64,000 bases of DNA from Mumia sp050632745 (GTDB taxonomy: Bacteria > Actinomycetota > Actinomycetes > Propionibacteriales > Nocardioidaceae): contig NZ_JBODSD010000002.1 in NCBI RefSeq assembly GCF_050632745.1, forward strand, positions 992,001 to 1,056,000, read 5' to 3'. Each line of letters opens with the position of its first letter. Positions within the stretch are counted from its first letter, which is position 1. The notes under the pieces are model-generated. The model ran no database searches, was not told the DNA's origin, and worked only from the letters and a program-made list of their open reading frames with translations. Positions 17,715 through 26,307 of this stretch are shown piece after piece. Both the position numbers and the translations under genes were made by a program.

Positions 17715-18776
17715 ATGACCCACGCCCCACTCGGCCGAGACCGCGTCGCCGCCCCCTCGGAGCCGGTACGACGCCAGGCCGCGGACCGTCTGGCCGGTCT
17801 CGCGACCCCTGCCGGAGCGCTCGGACGGCTCGGCGAGGCCGCCGTCTGGCTCGCCGCGGTGCAGGGGCAGTGCCCGCCGCGCCGTCCGCGTGACGTCCGG
17901 GTGGTGGTGTTCGCCGGCGACCACGGCGTCACGCGTCACGGCGTCTCGGCGTACCCCGCGGAGATCACCGCGCTCATGGTCCACCAGTTCCTCTCCGGGG
18001 GAGCCGGCGTCGCCGTGCTCGCCCGCGAGCACGGCGCGACGCTGCGCGTGCTCGACCTCGGCGTGGACGTCGAGCCGGACGCCTTCCCGCCGGAGGTCAC
18101 CGCGCACAAGGTGCGCCGCTCATCAGGGGCGATCCACCTCGAGGACGCGCTGACCGCGTCGGAGACCGCGACGGCCCTGGCCGCCGGTGCCGCGGTCGCG
18201 GCGGAGGAGATCGCGGCCGGCGCCGACCTGCTCGTCGCCGGCGACATGGGGATCGGCAACACGACGCCGTCGGCGGCACTCGTCGCGGCGTCCCTCGGAC
18301 TGTCGGCCGCGGACGTCACGGGCCGCGGCTCCGGCGTGGACGGCCAGGCCCTCGCGCACAAGGAGATAGTCGTCGCCCAGGCGCTGGAGCGGGCCGGGGA
18401 CCGCGTGGCCGACCCGTTCGACCGACTGACCGCGCTGGGATCGGCCGACCTGGCCGCACAGGTCGGATTCCTCGTCGAGGCAGCCCAGCGTGGCGTGCCG
18501 GTGCTCCTCGACGGGGTGATCTCGGTGGCGTGCGCGCTGGTCGCGGAGGACTACGCGCCGGGGTGCTCGGCCTGGTTCGCCGCGGGGCACCGCTCGCCGG
18601 AGCCCGCCCAGGCGCTCGCGCTGTCGAAGCTCGGTCTCGAGCCGCTGCTCGACCTCGGCATGCGGCTCGGGGAAGGCAGCGGGGCCGTCGCCGCGATCCC
18701 GGTGCTGCGCTCCGCCGCCGCCCTGCTGGCCGAGGTCTCGCTGCTCGCCGACGTGCTCGGTGCGCAGGACGCCTGA
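17715..18776 (+). CDS. cobT: Nicotinate-nucleotide--dimethylbenzimidazole phosphoribosyltransferase
   Basis: This 353-residue CobT forms alpha-ribazole phosphate for the lower ligand of cobalamin. Family motifs are intact: VVFAGDHGVTRHGVSAYP, SGGAGVAVLAREH, GDMGIGNTTPSAAL and, near the C-terminus, RLGEGSGA with the catalytic Glu. The ATG is preceded by GGAAGG. cobS overlaps its 3' end, giving a cobT-cobS operon, with cobU converging. No riboswitch is visible in the 241-bp upstream gap. Confidence 0.92.
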   Translation: MTHAPLGRDRVAAPSEPVRRQAADRLAGLATPAGALGRLGEAAVWLAAVQGQCPPRRPRDVRVVVFAGDHGVTRHGVSAYPAEITALMVHQFLSGGAGVAVLAREHGATLRVLDLGVDVEPDAFPPEVTAHKVRRSSGAIHLEDALTASETATALAAGAAVAAEEIAAGADLLVAGDMGIGNTTPSAALVAASLGLSAADVTGRGSGVDGQALAHKEIVVAQALERAGDRVADPFDRLTALGSADLAAQVGFLVEAAQRGVPVLLDGVISVACALVAEDYAPGCSAWFAAGHRSPEPAQALALSKLGLEPLLDLGMRLGEGSGAVAAIPVLRSAAALLAEVSLLADVLGAQDA

Positions 18777-19578
18777 CCGGACCGTGGTGACCGAGCGGCC
18801 CACCCGCGGCGTCGTCGCCGACGGCGTGCTGCTCGCGGCGGGGACGTTCAGCACCGTGCGCTTCCCGGCGCCGTCGTCGGTCGACCGCGCCCGCGCCCGG
18901 GTGGCGATGCTGGTCGCGCCCCTTGCTGCGCTGCCGTTGGGCGTGGCCGCCGCGGCGGTGGCCGCCGCCGGTGACGCGACGTCGCTCCCGGCACTCGTGA
19001 CGGGCGCCCTCGCGGTGGCGGTGGTCGCGCTCGGCACCCGTGCGCTGCACCTCGACGGGCTTGCGGACACCGTCGACGGGCTGAGCGCGCCGTACGAGCG
19101 CGAGCGGCGCCTCGCGATCATGAAGTCCGGCGACGTGGGGCCGGCCGGTGCGGTCGCGCTCGCGCTCGCCCTGCTCGTCCAGGCGGCGGCGCTGGGCGCG
19201 GTCGCGACGCGTCCCTACGGGTGGCTCCTCGTCGGCGTGCTGGTCTGCGTCGCCCGGGCCGCCGTGCTGGTCGCGTGCGCGGCGCCGGTGCCTGCGGCGA
19301 CACCCGGAGGACTCGGCGCGGCGGTCGCGGGGTCCGTCCCGGTGCCGGCCGGCCTCGCGGTCGGGATCGCCTGCGCTGCCGTGATCGCGACGGCGGTCGC
19401 GGCGACGGGAGCTGCGTGGTGGTACGGGGTCGTGGCCACCGCCGTCGCCACGCTCGCCGTCCTGCTCCTCGTCCGCCGTGCCGTCACGCAGCTCGGCGGG
19501 ATCACCGGCGACGTCATCGGCGCCTCGATCGAGGTGGCCCTGGTCGCGCTCTGCGTGGTCGCGTCGGCGAGCGCCTGA
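18760..19578 (+). CDS. cobS: Adenosylcobinamide-GDP ribazoletransferase (cobalamin synthase)
   Basis: This membrane protein (272 residues from this start) catalyses the last step of the nucleotide-loop pathway. LHLDGLADTVDGL and RRLAIMKSGDVGPAGA match the conserved CobS metal-binding and IMxD regions, though the usual DSRIG segment reads SGDVGP. Several hydrophobic helices follow. The start at 18760 (GTG) overlaps cobT by 17 bp; GTG codons at 18784 or 18787 are equally plausible. It is co-transcribed with cobT. Confidence 0.88.
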   Translation: MRRTPDRTVVTERPTRGVVADGVLLAAGTFSTVRFPAPSSVDRARARVAMLVAPLAALPLGVAAAAVAAAGDATSLPALVTGALAVAVVALGTRALHLDGLADTVDGLSAPYERERRLAIMKSGDVGPAGAVALALALLVQAAALGAVATRPYGWLLVGVLVCVARAAVLVACAAPVPAATPGGLGAAVAGSVPVPAGLAVGIACAAVIATAVAATGAAWWYGVVATAVATLAVLLLVRRAVTQLGGITGDVIGASIEVALVALCVVASASA

Positions 19579-19591
19579 CGTCGCGACCCGG

Positions 19592-20125
19592 TCAGAGGTG
19601 CAGGACGCGACCCGCGACCACGAGCGCGACCTCCTCGGAGGCCTCGGCGAGCCGCTGGTTCGTGATCCCGAGGACGTCACGGAAGATGCGTCCTGACCGG
19701 TGCCCCGGCACGACGCCGAACCCGACCTCGTTGGTCACCGCCACGCTCAGCCGGTCGCGCGCGGCCCACGCCTCGGCGAGGCTGTCGATGCGCTTGCCGA
19801 CCTCCGGGCGCCACTGCGCGTCGGGGGCGTCCCAGGCGGCGAGCTCGTCGAGCACCGCCGTCACCCAGGTCCCGATGCAGTCGACCACGACCGGTGTCTC
19901 GGTCCCCCGCAGGGCGCTCGCGACCTCGGCGGTCTCGACCGTCGTCCACCCGGCGGGGCGGCGCTTCTGGTGCTCGAGCACCCGCGCCCGCCACTCCGGG
20001 TCGCTGTCGTCCGGGATCGGACCCGGCGCGATGTAGGTGACGTGCGGCTCGTGCGCGAGCAGCGACTCCGCGTACGTCGACTTGCCGGAGCGCACACCTC
20101 CGGTCACCAGCACCCTACGACTCAT
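19592..20125 (-). CDS. cobU: Bifunctional adenosylcobinamide kinase/adenosylcobinamide-phosphate guanylyltransferase
   Basis: This 177-residue protein has the P-loop GGVRSGKS (residues 9-16), YIAPGP, a GW-TVE segment and VVDCIGTWVT, all typical of CobU. NEVGFGVVPGHRSGR matches the conserved NEVGxGIVP motif. It phosphorylates and guanylylates adenosylcobinamide, so the cell can salvage imported cobinamide with the neighbouring cobT and cobS. The ATG at 20125 was chosen over an upstream in-frame start lacking family similarity. It is convergent with cobS (13 bp apart). Confidence 0.92.
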   Translation of the reverse strand: MSRRVLVTGGVRSGKSTYAESLLAHEPHVTYIAPGPIPDDSDPEWRARVLEHQKRRPAGWTTVETAEVASALRGTETPVVVDCIGTWVTAVLDELAAWDAPDAQWRPEVGKRIDSLAEAWAARDRLSVAVTNEVGFGVVPGHRSGRIFRDVLGITNQRLAEASEEVALVVAGRVLHL

Positions 20126-20246
20126 GTCCGCCCCTCTCGGCCCCGCGAAGGTCGTCCTGCTTCGTCCGCTTCGGGCAGCGTCGCACGGAGGCTCCTCGGA
20201 CGCACCCCCGGGTCTCACGTCGCAGACACGGGACGGCCCGAGGTCG

Positions 20247-20252
20247 TACGGT
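20247..20252 (+). promoter_or_regulatory. Candidate -10 box (TACGGT) for a leaderless lipoprotein gene
   Basis: TACGGT fits TANNNT and stands 7 bases before the ATG at 20260. No Shine-Dalgarno sequence is visible before that start. Its spacing matches other candidate leaderless starts in the window. Confidence 0.4.
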
Positions 20253-20259
20253 CGTCACC

Positions 20260-21513
20260 ATGACCGGGATGGGGCCGGCCCCGGCCGTGGTGCTGGCGGC
20301 GGCGCTCGCGACGGTGCTCGCGGGGTGCTCGTCCGCGGCCGACCGCGCCGGCGACGCAGCCTCCGAGGACACCAGGACCCCTGCGCCGCCGGCGACCTCG
20401 GGGTCCACCACCGCCTCCCCCGCGACGCTGCCCGGCGGCTGGCTCGCCGAGCCGCTCCCCGGTCGCACGCTCCCGGCGTCGCTCGTCGCGAGCGGCGGTC
20501 GTGTACTGGTCGGCGGCTCGACCGGCAGCGCCGACGAGACTCGTCCGCGCCTGCTCCTGCACGACGGCGCGTCCTGGGAGGACGTACCGCTCGAGCCCGC
20601 CACCGGGTACGGCGAGGTGGCGTCGCTCGTCCAGCTCGCGCTGGCGCCGACGGGCGAGGTCGTCGCCCTCGGCAACGCCATCGGCGGCGCGCACCTCATG
20701 CCGCGCTGGACCGCCTGGGCCGGCACGGTCGACGAGGTGGCCGAGGCGCCGCAGGTGTTCGAGACGTTCGGAGGGCCGTCCGCGGGCGGGCTGACCGGCG
20801 TCACCGCGTCCCCGGTCCCCTCGGTGGTCGGGAGCTGGGCGACCTCGCCGTCACGCCTGTCCCCCGCGGTGTGGCACGAGGATGCGGCGCGCTGGGTCCG
20901 CCGTACCGACGTCGGTTCCTTCGCCAGCCACGACGACGTCCAGGCGCTGCCGACGGCGGTGGCGGCGACCGCGACCGCGGTGGTCGTGGTCGGCACGGAG
21001 ACCGTGACCGACGGCGCGGGGACCCATCAGGCCGCGGTCGCGTGGACCACGTCCGACCTGGGCCGGTGGCGGCGGCTCGCCCTCGGGCCGCGCACGGGCT
21101 CCTCCAGCGGTGCGACCGACGTCGCCTGCTCCGCCGACACGTGCGTCGTGGCCGGTTGGGTGGGCGGCCGGCTCGCCGGCTGGAACGTCGACACGCAGGC
21201 CGAGCGCGGCCGCGCCCCCGGCGACCCGACGGCGCGGGACGTCCGTCGGATTCCGCTGCCCGCGGTCGCGGTCGAGCCGTACGTCGCCAAGGCGCGGGCC
21301 GCGTACGACGGGGCGTGCGCCGCGATCGCCGTCGGCGCCGGATCCCGTACGGCGCTGGTGTCGGCCGACCTGACGCGCTGGTCCGCGACCCAGCTCCCGC
21401 AGCCCCACGTCACGCACCTGGCGATGGCCGACCGGCGGCTGTTCGTGCTCACTCCGGACGAGGCGACCGCACTGGTCTCGCACGAGGAGGCGTGCGAGCT
21501 CAGTCGGGGATGA
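20260..21513 (+). CDS. Hypothetical exported lipoprotein, possibly beta-propeller-like
   Basis: The 417-residue protein has a signal peptide ending in the lipobox VLAGC (Cys about residue 23), followed by a Thr/Pro/Ser-rich spacer. The rest has repeated short hydrophobic strands with Trp-rich turns (VAWTTSDLGRWRRL, ALVSADLTRWSATQL), suggesting a sialidase/propeller-like repeat. No family was recognised with confidence. It would sit on the outer face of the membrane. The 3' end overlaps the convergent Cache protein gene by 14 bp. Confidence 0.65.
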   Translation: MTGMGPAPAVVLAAALATVLAGCSSAADRAGDAASEDTRTPAPPATSGSTTASPATLPGGWLAEPLPGRTLPASLVASGGRVLVGGSTGSADETRPRLLLHDGASWEDVPLEPATGYGEVASLVQLALAPTGEVVALGNAIGGAHLMPRWTAWAGTVDEVAEAPQVFETFGGPSAGGLTGVTASPVPSVVGSWATSPSRLSPAVWHEDAARWVRRTDVGSFASHDDVQALPTAVAATATAVVVVGTETVTDGAGTHQAAVAWTTSDLGRWRRLALGPRTGSSSGATDVACSADTCVVAGWVGGRLAGWNVDTQAERGRAPGDPTARDVRRIPLPAVAVEPYVAKARAAYDGACAAIAVGAGSRTALVSADLTRWSATQLPQPHVTHLAMADRRLFVLTPDEATALVSHEEACELSRG

Positions 21514-22180
21514 CGACGGCGAGCTCAAGGTCGCCGCACGGCAGCACCTCGCGCGAGCCCTGCACGTCGACCAGCGACCCCGTGGCGATCCGTGGCGACT
21601 GCGAGACCACGGCACGGCCCGCGCCGTTGACGACCGTCGCCCCGTCGCCGGCCTCACGCAGCGACGGCAGGAGCATGAGCTCGAGCGTCTCCACGAGGGT
21701 GTCCGCCCCGACGACGCCCACCATGACCCCGTCGACCACGACCGGCGCGGTCGCGGTGAGGACGTACTCGTCGGTGCAGACGTAGTCGACGTACGGCCCC
21801 GCGACGTGCGGCAGGCCGGTGCGCGCCGGCACCCGGAACCACTCGTGCCGCGTGTAGTCGAGCGGGTCGCCGCTGTCGGGCGCCTCCGCCTCGGCGAGGA
21901 GCTGGCGGTTCTCGCCCTGCCACCAGGCGAGGTAGAGCGCCTTGTCGGAGAGCACGTGGCGCGCGGCGACGAACCCCGATCCCATCAGCCGCTGGTCGGC
22001 CAGGGTGCGCCCGACCAGCGGGGCGATCGCGGCCGAGACCTCGCCGGCGCTCACCGGACCGGCGGCGAACAGCGCCTCCATGCGGACGCGCATCTCGTCG
22101 AGGTGGAGGAAGACGTCGGAGAAGTACGCCGAGACGACCGAGGCCGGCGCCTCGAGGTCGTGGGGAGCGTGGACCGCCAT
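21500..22180 (-). CDS. Soluble Cache (PDC-like) sensor-domain protein, putative small-ligand sensor for the polyamine locus
   Basis: This 226-residue protein looks like a Cache domain with little else. Residues 109-118 (YTRHEWFRVP), 128-146 (GPYVDY...TATAP) and 155-160 (GVVGAD) follow the order seen in the ligand-binding subdomain of dCache receptors. There is no signal peptide or membrane helix, which is unusual for this mostly extracellular fold. The ATG at 22180 has AGGAGGG just upstream. It lies 13 bp downstream of the FadR-type regulator and next to the polyamine transporter, suggesting a cytosolic sensor that works with the regulator. Confidence 0.65.
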   Translation of the reverse strand: MAVHAPHDLEAPASVVSAYFSDVFLHLDEMRVRMEALFAAGPVSAGEVSAAIAPLVGRTLADQRLMGSGFVAARHVLSDKALYLAWWQGENRQLLAEAEAPDSGDPLDYTRHEWFRVPARTGLPHVAGPYVDYVCTDEYVLTATAPVVVDGVMVGVVGADTLVETLELMLLPSLREAGDGATVVNGAGRAVVSQSPRIATGSLVDVQGSREVLPCGDLELAVVIPD

Positions 22181-22193
22181 GCGCCCTCCTGCG

Positions 22194-22970
22194 TCAGAGT
22201 CCGCCAGAGTCGCTGGTGGTGCCCGAACCAGGCAATGCTGCCTTCTGCTCGAGCAACCACGCAAGGGATTGCGCGACATGCTCGCGGGCCTGCGCCCGGG
22301 CCGCGTCCCCGTCACCACCCTCCAGCGCGGCCAGCAGGGCGACCTGACGCCCGCGCGCCGCGGAGCGGAACGCGGGGTCCATGAACGGCAGCCTGACCAG
22401 CGAGCCGAACGCCGCCTCGAGGCGGACGAGCTCCCGGGTCAGGCGGGCCGACTGCGTGAGCGCGGCGATCGAGAGCGTCAGCTCGGCGTCCGCGTGACGC
22501 CAGCGGGCGGGGTCCGCCACGTCCTCGTCCGGCACGAGCTCTCGCAGCTGCGCGACGTCGTCCGCACCGGCGTACGCGGCGGCGACCTCGGCGCACCCCG
22601 CGACCACGACCGTGTAGAGGGTGGCGCGGTCGCGGAGCTCCACGTTGGAGGTCGAGGCGAGACGGCCGTTGAGCACCGCCTCGTCCGGGTGACGCGGGCG
22701 GTTGACGAAGCTGCCTCCACCGCGACCCCGCGTGGTCGTCACGAGGCCCTGGGCACGCAGGGCGACGAGCGCCTCGCGAGCCGTCACGGTGGCGACGCCG
22801 AGCATCGCGGCGAGCTCGGGCTCGCTCGGCAGGCGCTCACCGTCGGCGAGGACTCCGGAGTAGATGGCCTCCGCGATCCGCTTCTCGACGCGGGTGGCAC
22901 GCCCCTCGTCCCCGAGCGGGGCGAAGATCGCGGACCGGGGATGGGCAGCAGGTCTGCGGGTCCGTGCCAC
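22194..22970 (-). CDS. FadR-family (GntR) transcriptional regulator, probably of polyamine uptake
   Basis: This 258-residue protein has an N-terminal GntR winged helix (about residues 25-90; RLPSEPELAAMLGVATVTAREAL) and a C-terminal helical FCD domain. The GTG start is preceded by GAGGAGGA. It is divergent from potA across a 112-bp gap with an AT-rich centre and is followed by the Cache protein gene, so it is the likely local regulator of the transporter. Confidence 0.87.
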   Translation of the reverse strand: MARTRRPAAHPRSAIFAPLGDEGRATRVEKRIAEAIYSGVLADGERLPSEPELAAMLGVATVTAREALVALRAQGLVTTTRGRGGGSFVNRPRHPDEAVLNGRLASTSNVELRDRATLYTVVVAGCAEVAAAYAGADDVAQLRELVPDEDVADPARWRHADAELTLSIAALTQSARLTRELVRLEAAFGSLVRLPFMDPAFRSAARGRQVALLAALEGGDGDAARAQAREHVAQSLAWLLEQKAALPGSGTTSDSGGL

Positions 22971-23018
22971 GCGTGTCCTCCTCGCCCGAGATCGTCACAA
23001 AACCCTAACGGAGCAGCA

Positions 23019-23048
23019 TTGATTATCTAACATCTGGTTCCATATCTT
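23019..23048 (+). promoter_or_regulatory. Sigma-70-type promoter of the pot operon
   Basis: TTGATT (23019-23024) and TATCTT (23043-23048) are separated by 18 bases in an unusually AT-rich stretch. AGGAGG stands just before the potA ATG at 23083. ATCT occurs three times within the promoter (23025, 23032, 23044), a possible regulator contact. Confidence 0.5.
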
Positions 23049-23082
23049 TATGTCGTTGTGCACCGACTCCTCAGGAGGCTGA

Positions 23083-24213
23083 ATGACCGTGACGGACGTC
23101 GCCGACGGAGCTGCCCGCCGAGGTCCGGCGCAGGCCGCGATCAGCCTGCGCGGCCTGCGCAAGGAGTTCGGGAGCGTCGTCGCGGTCGACGGCGTCGACC
23201 TCGACATCGACCACGGCGAGTTCTTCTCGATGCTCGGGCCGTCCGGGTCGGGCAAGACGACCGTCCTGCGGCTGATCGCGGGCTTCGAGCAGGCCGACGC
23301 CGGCACCGTCACCCTCGACGGGACCGACGTGACCGCGCGGGCTCCGTTCGAGCGCGACGTCAACACGGTGTTCCAGGACTACGCCCTCTTCCCGCACATG
23401 AACGTCCTCGACAACGTCGCGTACGGCCTGCGGGTGCGAGGCGTCCGCAAGGCGCAGCGGCGGGCCCGGGCCCTCGAGGCGCTCGGCACCGTCCAGCTCG
23501 CGCACCTCGCCGACCGCCGCCCGACCCAGCTCTCGGGGGGCCAGCGGCAACGCGTCGCCCTCGCCCGCTCCATCGTCGTCGAGCCCTCGGTGCTGCTGCT
23601 CGACGAGCCGCTCGGCGCGCTCGACCTCAAGCTCCGCGAGCAGATGCAGGTCGAGCTCAAGGAGCTGCAGCGCGACCTCGGCATCACCTTCGTCTTCGTC
23701 ACGCACGACCAGGAGGAGGCGCTGACGCTGTCCGACCGCATCGCCGTCTTCCGCGACGGGCGCATCGTCCAGCTCGGCACCCCGCGCGAGGTGTACGAGG
23801 AGCCGCGCGACCCCTACGTCGCCTCGTTCGTCGGCACCTCCAACCTCTTCGACGCCGCCACCTCCCACCTGATCCTCGGCCGCAACGGCGCCCACGCCCT
23901 GCGGCCGGAGAAGATCAGCCTCGCCGACGCCGGCGGCGTCACCAGCTCCGAGCCGGTCCGGATCTCCGGCGACGTCGTGGAGGCCCGCGGCGTCGTCGCG
24001 GAGACCATCTACCTCGGCTCGGCGAACCGGGTCATCGTCGACCTCGACGCGGGCCCCCGCCTGGTGGTCCTCGAGCAGACCACCGGCGCGCTCGCCGAGC
24101 GCGAGCACCGCGGCGACACCGTCTGGACCCGCTGGTCCCTCGACGACGTCGTCGCGCTCGACCACCGCACCGATCCCACGACCAGAGGAGACGATCGTGA
24201 GCACCAGCACTAG
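23083..24213 (+). CDS. potA: Polyamine (spermidine/putrescine) ABC transporter ATP-binding protein
   Basis: This 376-residue protein has an ABC domain with Walker A GPSGSGKT, Q-loop FQDYALFPHM, signature LSGGQRQR and Walker B VLLLDEPLGALDLK. A C-terminal TOBE-like regulatory region contains ALRPEKISL. FQDYALFPHMNV and DQEEALTLSD are characteristic of PotA. It is the first gene of potADBC and overlaps the potD start by 17 bp. Confidence 0.9.
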   Translation: MTVTDVADGAARRGPAQAAISLRGLRKEFGSVVAVDGVDLDIDHGEFFSMLGPSGSGKTTVLRLIAGFEQADAGTVTLDGTDVTARAPFERDVNTVFQDYALFPHMNVLDNVAYGLRVRGVRKAQRRARALEALGTVQLAHLADRRPTQLSGGQRQRVALARSIVVEPSVLLLDEPLGALDLKLREQMQVELKELQRDLGITFVFVTHDQEEALTLSDRIAVFRDGRIVQLGTPREVYEEPRDPYVASFVGTSNLFDAATSHLILGRNGAHALRPEKISLADAGGVTSSEPVRISGDVVEARGVVAETIYLGSANRVIVDLDAGPRLVVLEQTTGALAEREHRGDTVWTRWSLDDVVALDHRTDPTTRGDDREHQH

Positions 24214-25390
24214 CCGACGGACCGGGAGGCGCACCCTCGGCGTCCTCGCGGTCGTCCTCTCCCTGAGCCTGCTCGGCGCCTGCGGGGGCGACGACGACAG
24301 CGGCTCGGACGACGCCCCGCAGGCCGTCGAGAAGCTCGGCGAGAACGAGGGGCAGGTCTCGATCCTGACCTGGCCCGGCTACGTCGAGGACGGCAGCAAC
24401 GACCCGAACGTCGACTGGGTGACGCCGTTCGAGGAGGAGACCGGCTGCCAGGTCACCTCCAAGGTCTACGGGACCTCCGACGAGGCGTTCAACCTCGCCA
24501 AGACCGGCGAGTACGACGTGATCGCCGCGTCGGGCGACCTGTCGCTCCGCCTCGTCGCCGCCGACGAGGCGGCCCCGGTCAACACCGACCTGGTGCCCAA
24601 CTACGAGGGGATCTTCGACTTCCTCAAGGACACCGAGTGGAACACCGTCGACGGGGTCAACTACGGGATCCCGCACGGCTACGGCGCGAACCTGCTGATG
24701 TACAACACCGACGTCGTGAAGCCCGAGCCCACCTCGTGGTCGGCGGTCTTCGACGACGCCTCGGAGTACAAGGGCAAGGTCACCGCGTACGACTCCCCGA
24801 TCTACATCGCCGACGCGGCGCTCTACCTGATGAAGCACCAGCCGGACCTGGAGATCACCAACCCGTACGCGCTCGACGAGGACCAGCTCGCCGCGGCCGT
24901 CGACCTGCTCAAGGAGCAGCGGCAGAGCATCGGCGAGTACTGGTCGGACTACCTCAAGCAGATCTCCGCCTTCGAGACGGGCGACTCGGTGGTCGGCACC
25001 TCGTGGCAGGTCATCGTGAACTCGCTCGACAAGCCCAACATCAAGGCGATCCTCCCCGAGGAGGGCTCGACCGCCTGGAACGACACGTGGATGCTGTCGT
25101 CGCAGGCCGAGAACGTCAACTGCGCCTACGCATGGATGAACTACATCGCGAGCCCGAAGGCCAACGCGACCGCGACCGAGTACTTCGGCGAGGCGCCGAA
25201 CAGCGAGGCCGCGTGCGAGGAGACGACCGACCCGAACCACTGCACGATCTACCACGCCGGTGACGAGGAGTTCTCCGACCAGCTCTGGTACTGGCGCACG
25301 CCGATCGCTGCGTGCCTCGACGGCCGCACGGACGTGGAGTGCACCGACTACTCGCAGTGGACCGCCGCCTGGACCGAGATCAAGGGCTAG
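24197..25390 (+). CDS. potD: Polyamine ABC transporter substrate-binding lipoprotein
   Basis: This 397-residue lipoprotein has a twin-Arg-containing n-region (SRRTGRRT), a hydrophobic core and lipobox LLGAC (Cys about 29). The mature part resembles PotD/PotF (ILTWPGYVED, YGIPHGYGANLLMYN, NDTWMLSS). In this family conserved acidic and aromatic residues bind the amines; which residues do so here cannot be read without alignment. GTG start with GAGGAG upstream. It delivers substrate to PotBC. Confidence 0.87.
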   Translation: MSTSTSRRTGRRTLGVLAVVLSLSLLGACGGDDDSGSDDAPQAVEKLGENEGQVSILTWPGYVEDGSNDPNVDWVTPFEEETGCQVTSKVYGTSDEAFNLAKTGEYDVIAASGDLSLRLVAADEAAPVNTDLVPNYEGIFDFLKDTEWNTVDGVNYGIPHGYGANLLMYNTDVVKPEPTSWSAVFDDASEYKGKVTAYDSPIYIADAALYLMKHQPDLEITNPYALDEDQLAAAVDLLKEQRQSIGEYWSDYLKQISAFETGDSVVGTSWQVIVNSLDKPNIKAILPEEGSTAWNDTWMLSSQAENVNCAYAWMNYIASPKANATATEYFGEAPNSEAACEETTDPNHCTIYHAGDEEFSDQLWYWRTPIAACLDGRTDVECTDYSQWTAAWTEIKG

Positions 25391-25396
25391 CACCGG

Positions 25397-26299
25397 ATGA
25401 CGGTCCGACGCCAGGAGGTGGCCGCCTCTCGTGAGACGGGGGCGGCCATCTCCGCGTTCCTGAGCCGCCACCCGCGCCTGCGGCTCTCGTTCCTCCTGTC
25501 GGCGCCGCTGCTCTGGCTGGTGCTCGTGTACGTCGTCGCGCTCGCGGCGCTGCTCGTCACCGCGCTCTGGACCACCGACGCGTTCACCGGCGAGATCCAG
25601 AAGACGTGGTCTCTGGACAACATCGAGACGGTGCTGACGACCTCGCTCTACCGCACCGTGACCCTGCGGACGCTCGGGCTCGCGATCCTCGTCACCGTGA
25701 TCGACGTGACGATCGCGCTGCCGATCGCGTTCTTCATGGCCAAGGTCGCCTCGCCGCGCGCCCGTCGGCTGCTGGTGATCGCGGTCCTCACGCCGCTGTG
25801 GGCGAGCTACCTCGTGAAGGCGTACGCCTGGCGCTCGGTCCTCTCGGGCGGCGGCCTCTTCGAGTGGCTGGGCCAGCCCTTCGGGATCCAGACGCCCGGC
25901 TACGGCATGACCGCGCTGATCATCACCGAGGCTTACCTGTGGCTGCCGTTCGTGATCCTGCCGATCTTCGCCGGCTTCGCGCGGGTCCCGGACTCGTTGC
26001 TGGAGGCGTCGGGGGACCTCGGCGGCTCGGGCGGCCAGACGCTGCGGTGGATCGTGATGCCGATGATCTTCCCGGCCGTCGTCGCCGGCGCGATCTTCAG
26101 CTTCTCGCTGACGCTCGGCGACTACATCGCGGTGAACATCGTCGGCGGCACCAACCAGCTGCTCGGCAACCTCGTCTACACCAACGTGGGCGCCGCCAAC
26201 AACCTCCCCCTCGCCGCCGCGATCGCGCTCATCCCGATCGCGATCATCATGATCTTCCTCGCCGCCGTCCGCCGCACCGGCGCGCTCGAGAACCTCTAG
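25397..26299 (+). CDS. potB: Polyamine ABC transporter permease PotB
   Basis: This 300-residue protein has about six transmembrane segments. The EAA-like loop that docks on PotA is visible at LLEASGDLGGSGGQTLRWIVMP. It follows potD after 6 bp and precedes potC. Its type matches PotB (first permease, larger N-terminal region). Confidence 0.88.
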   Translation: MTVRRQEVAASRETGAAISAFLSRHPRLRLSFLLSAPLLWLVLVYVVALAALLVTALWTTDAFTGEIQKTWSLDNIETVLTTSLYRTVTLRTLGLAILVTVIDVTIALPIAFFMAKVASPRARRLLVIAVLTPLWASYLVKAYAWRSVLSGGGLFEWLGQPFGIQTPGYGMTALIITEAYLWLPFVILPIFAGFARVPDSLLEASGDLGGSGGQTLRWIVMPMIFPAVVAGAIFSFSLTLGDYIAVNIVGGTNQLLGNLVYTNVGAANNLPLAAAIALIPIAIIMIFLAAVRRTGALENL

Positions 26300-26307
26300 G
26301 AGCCGCG

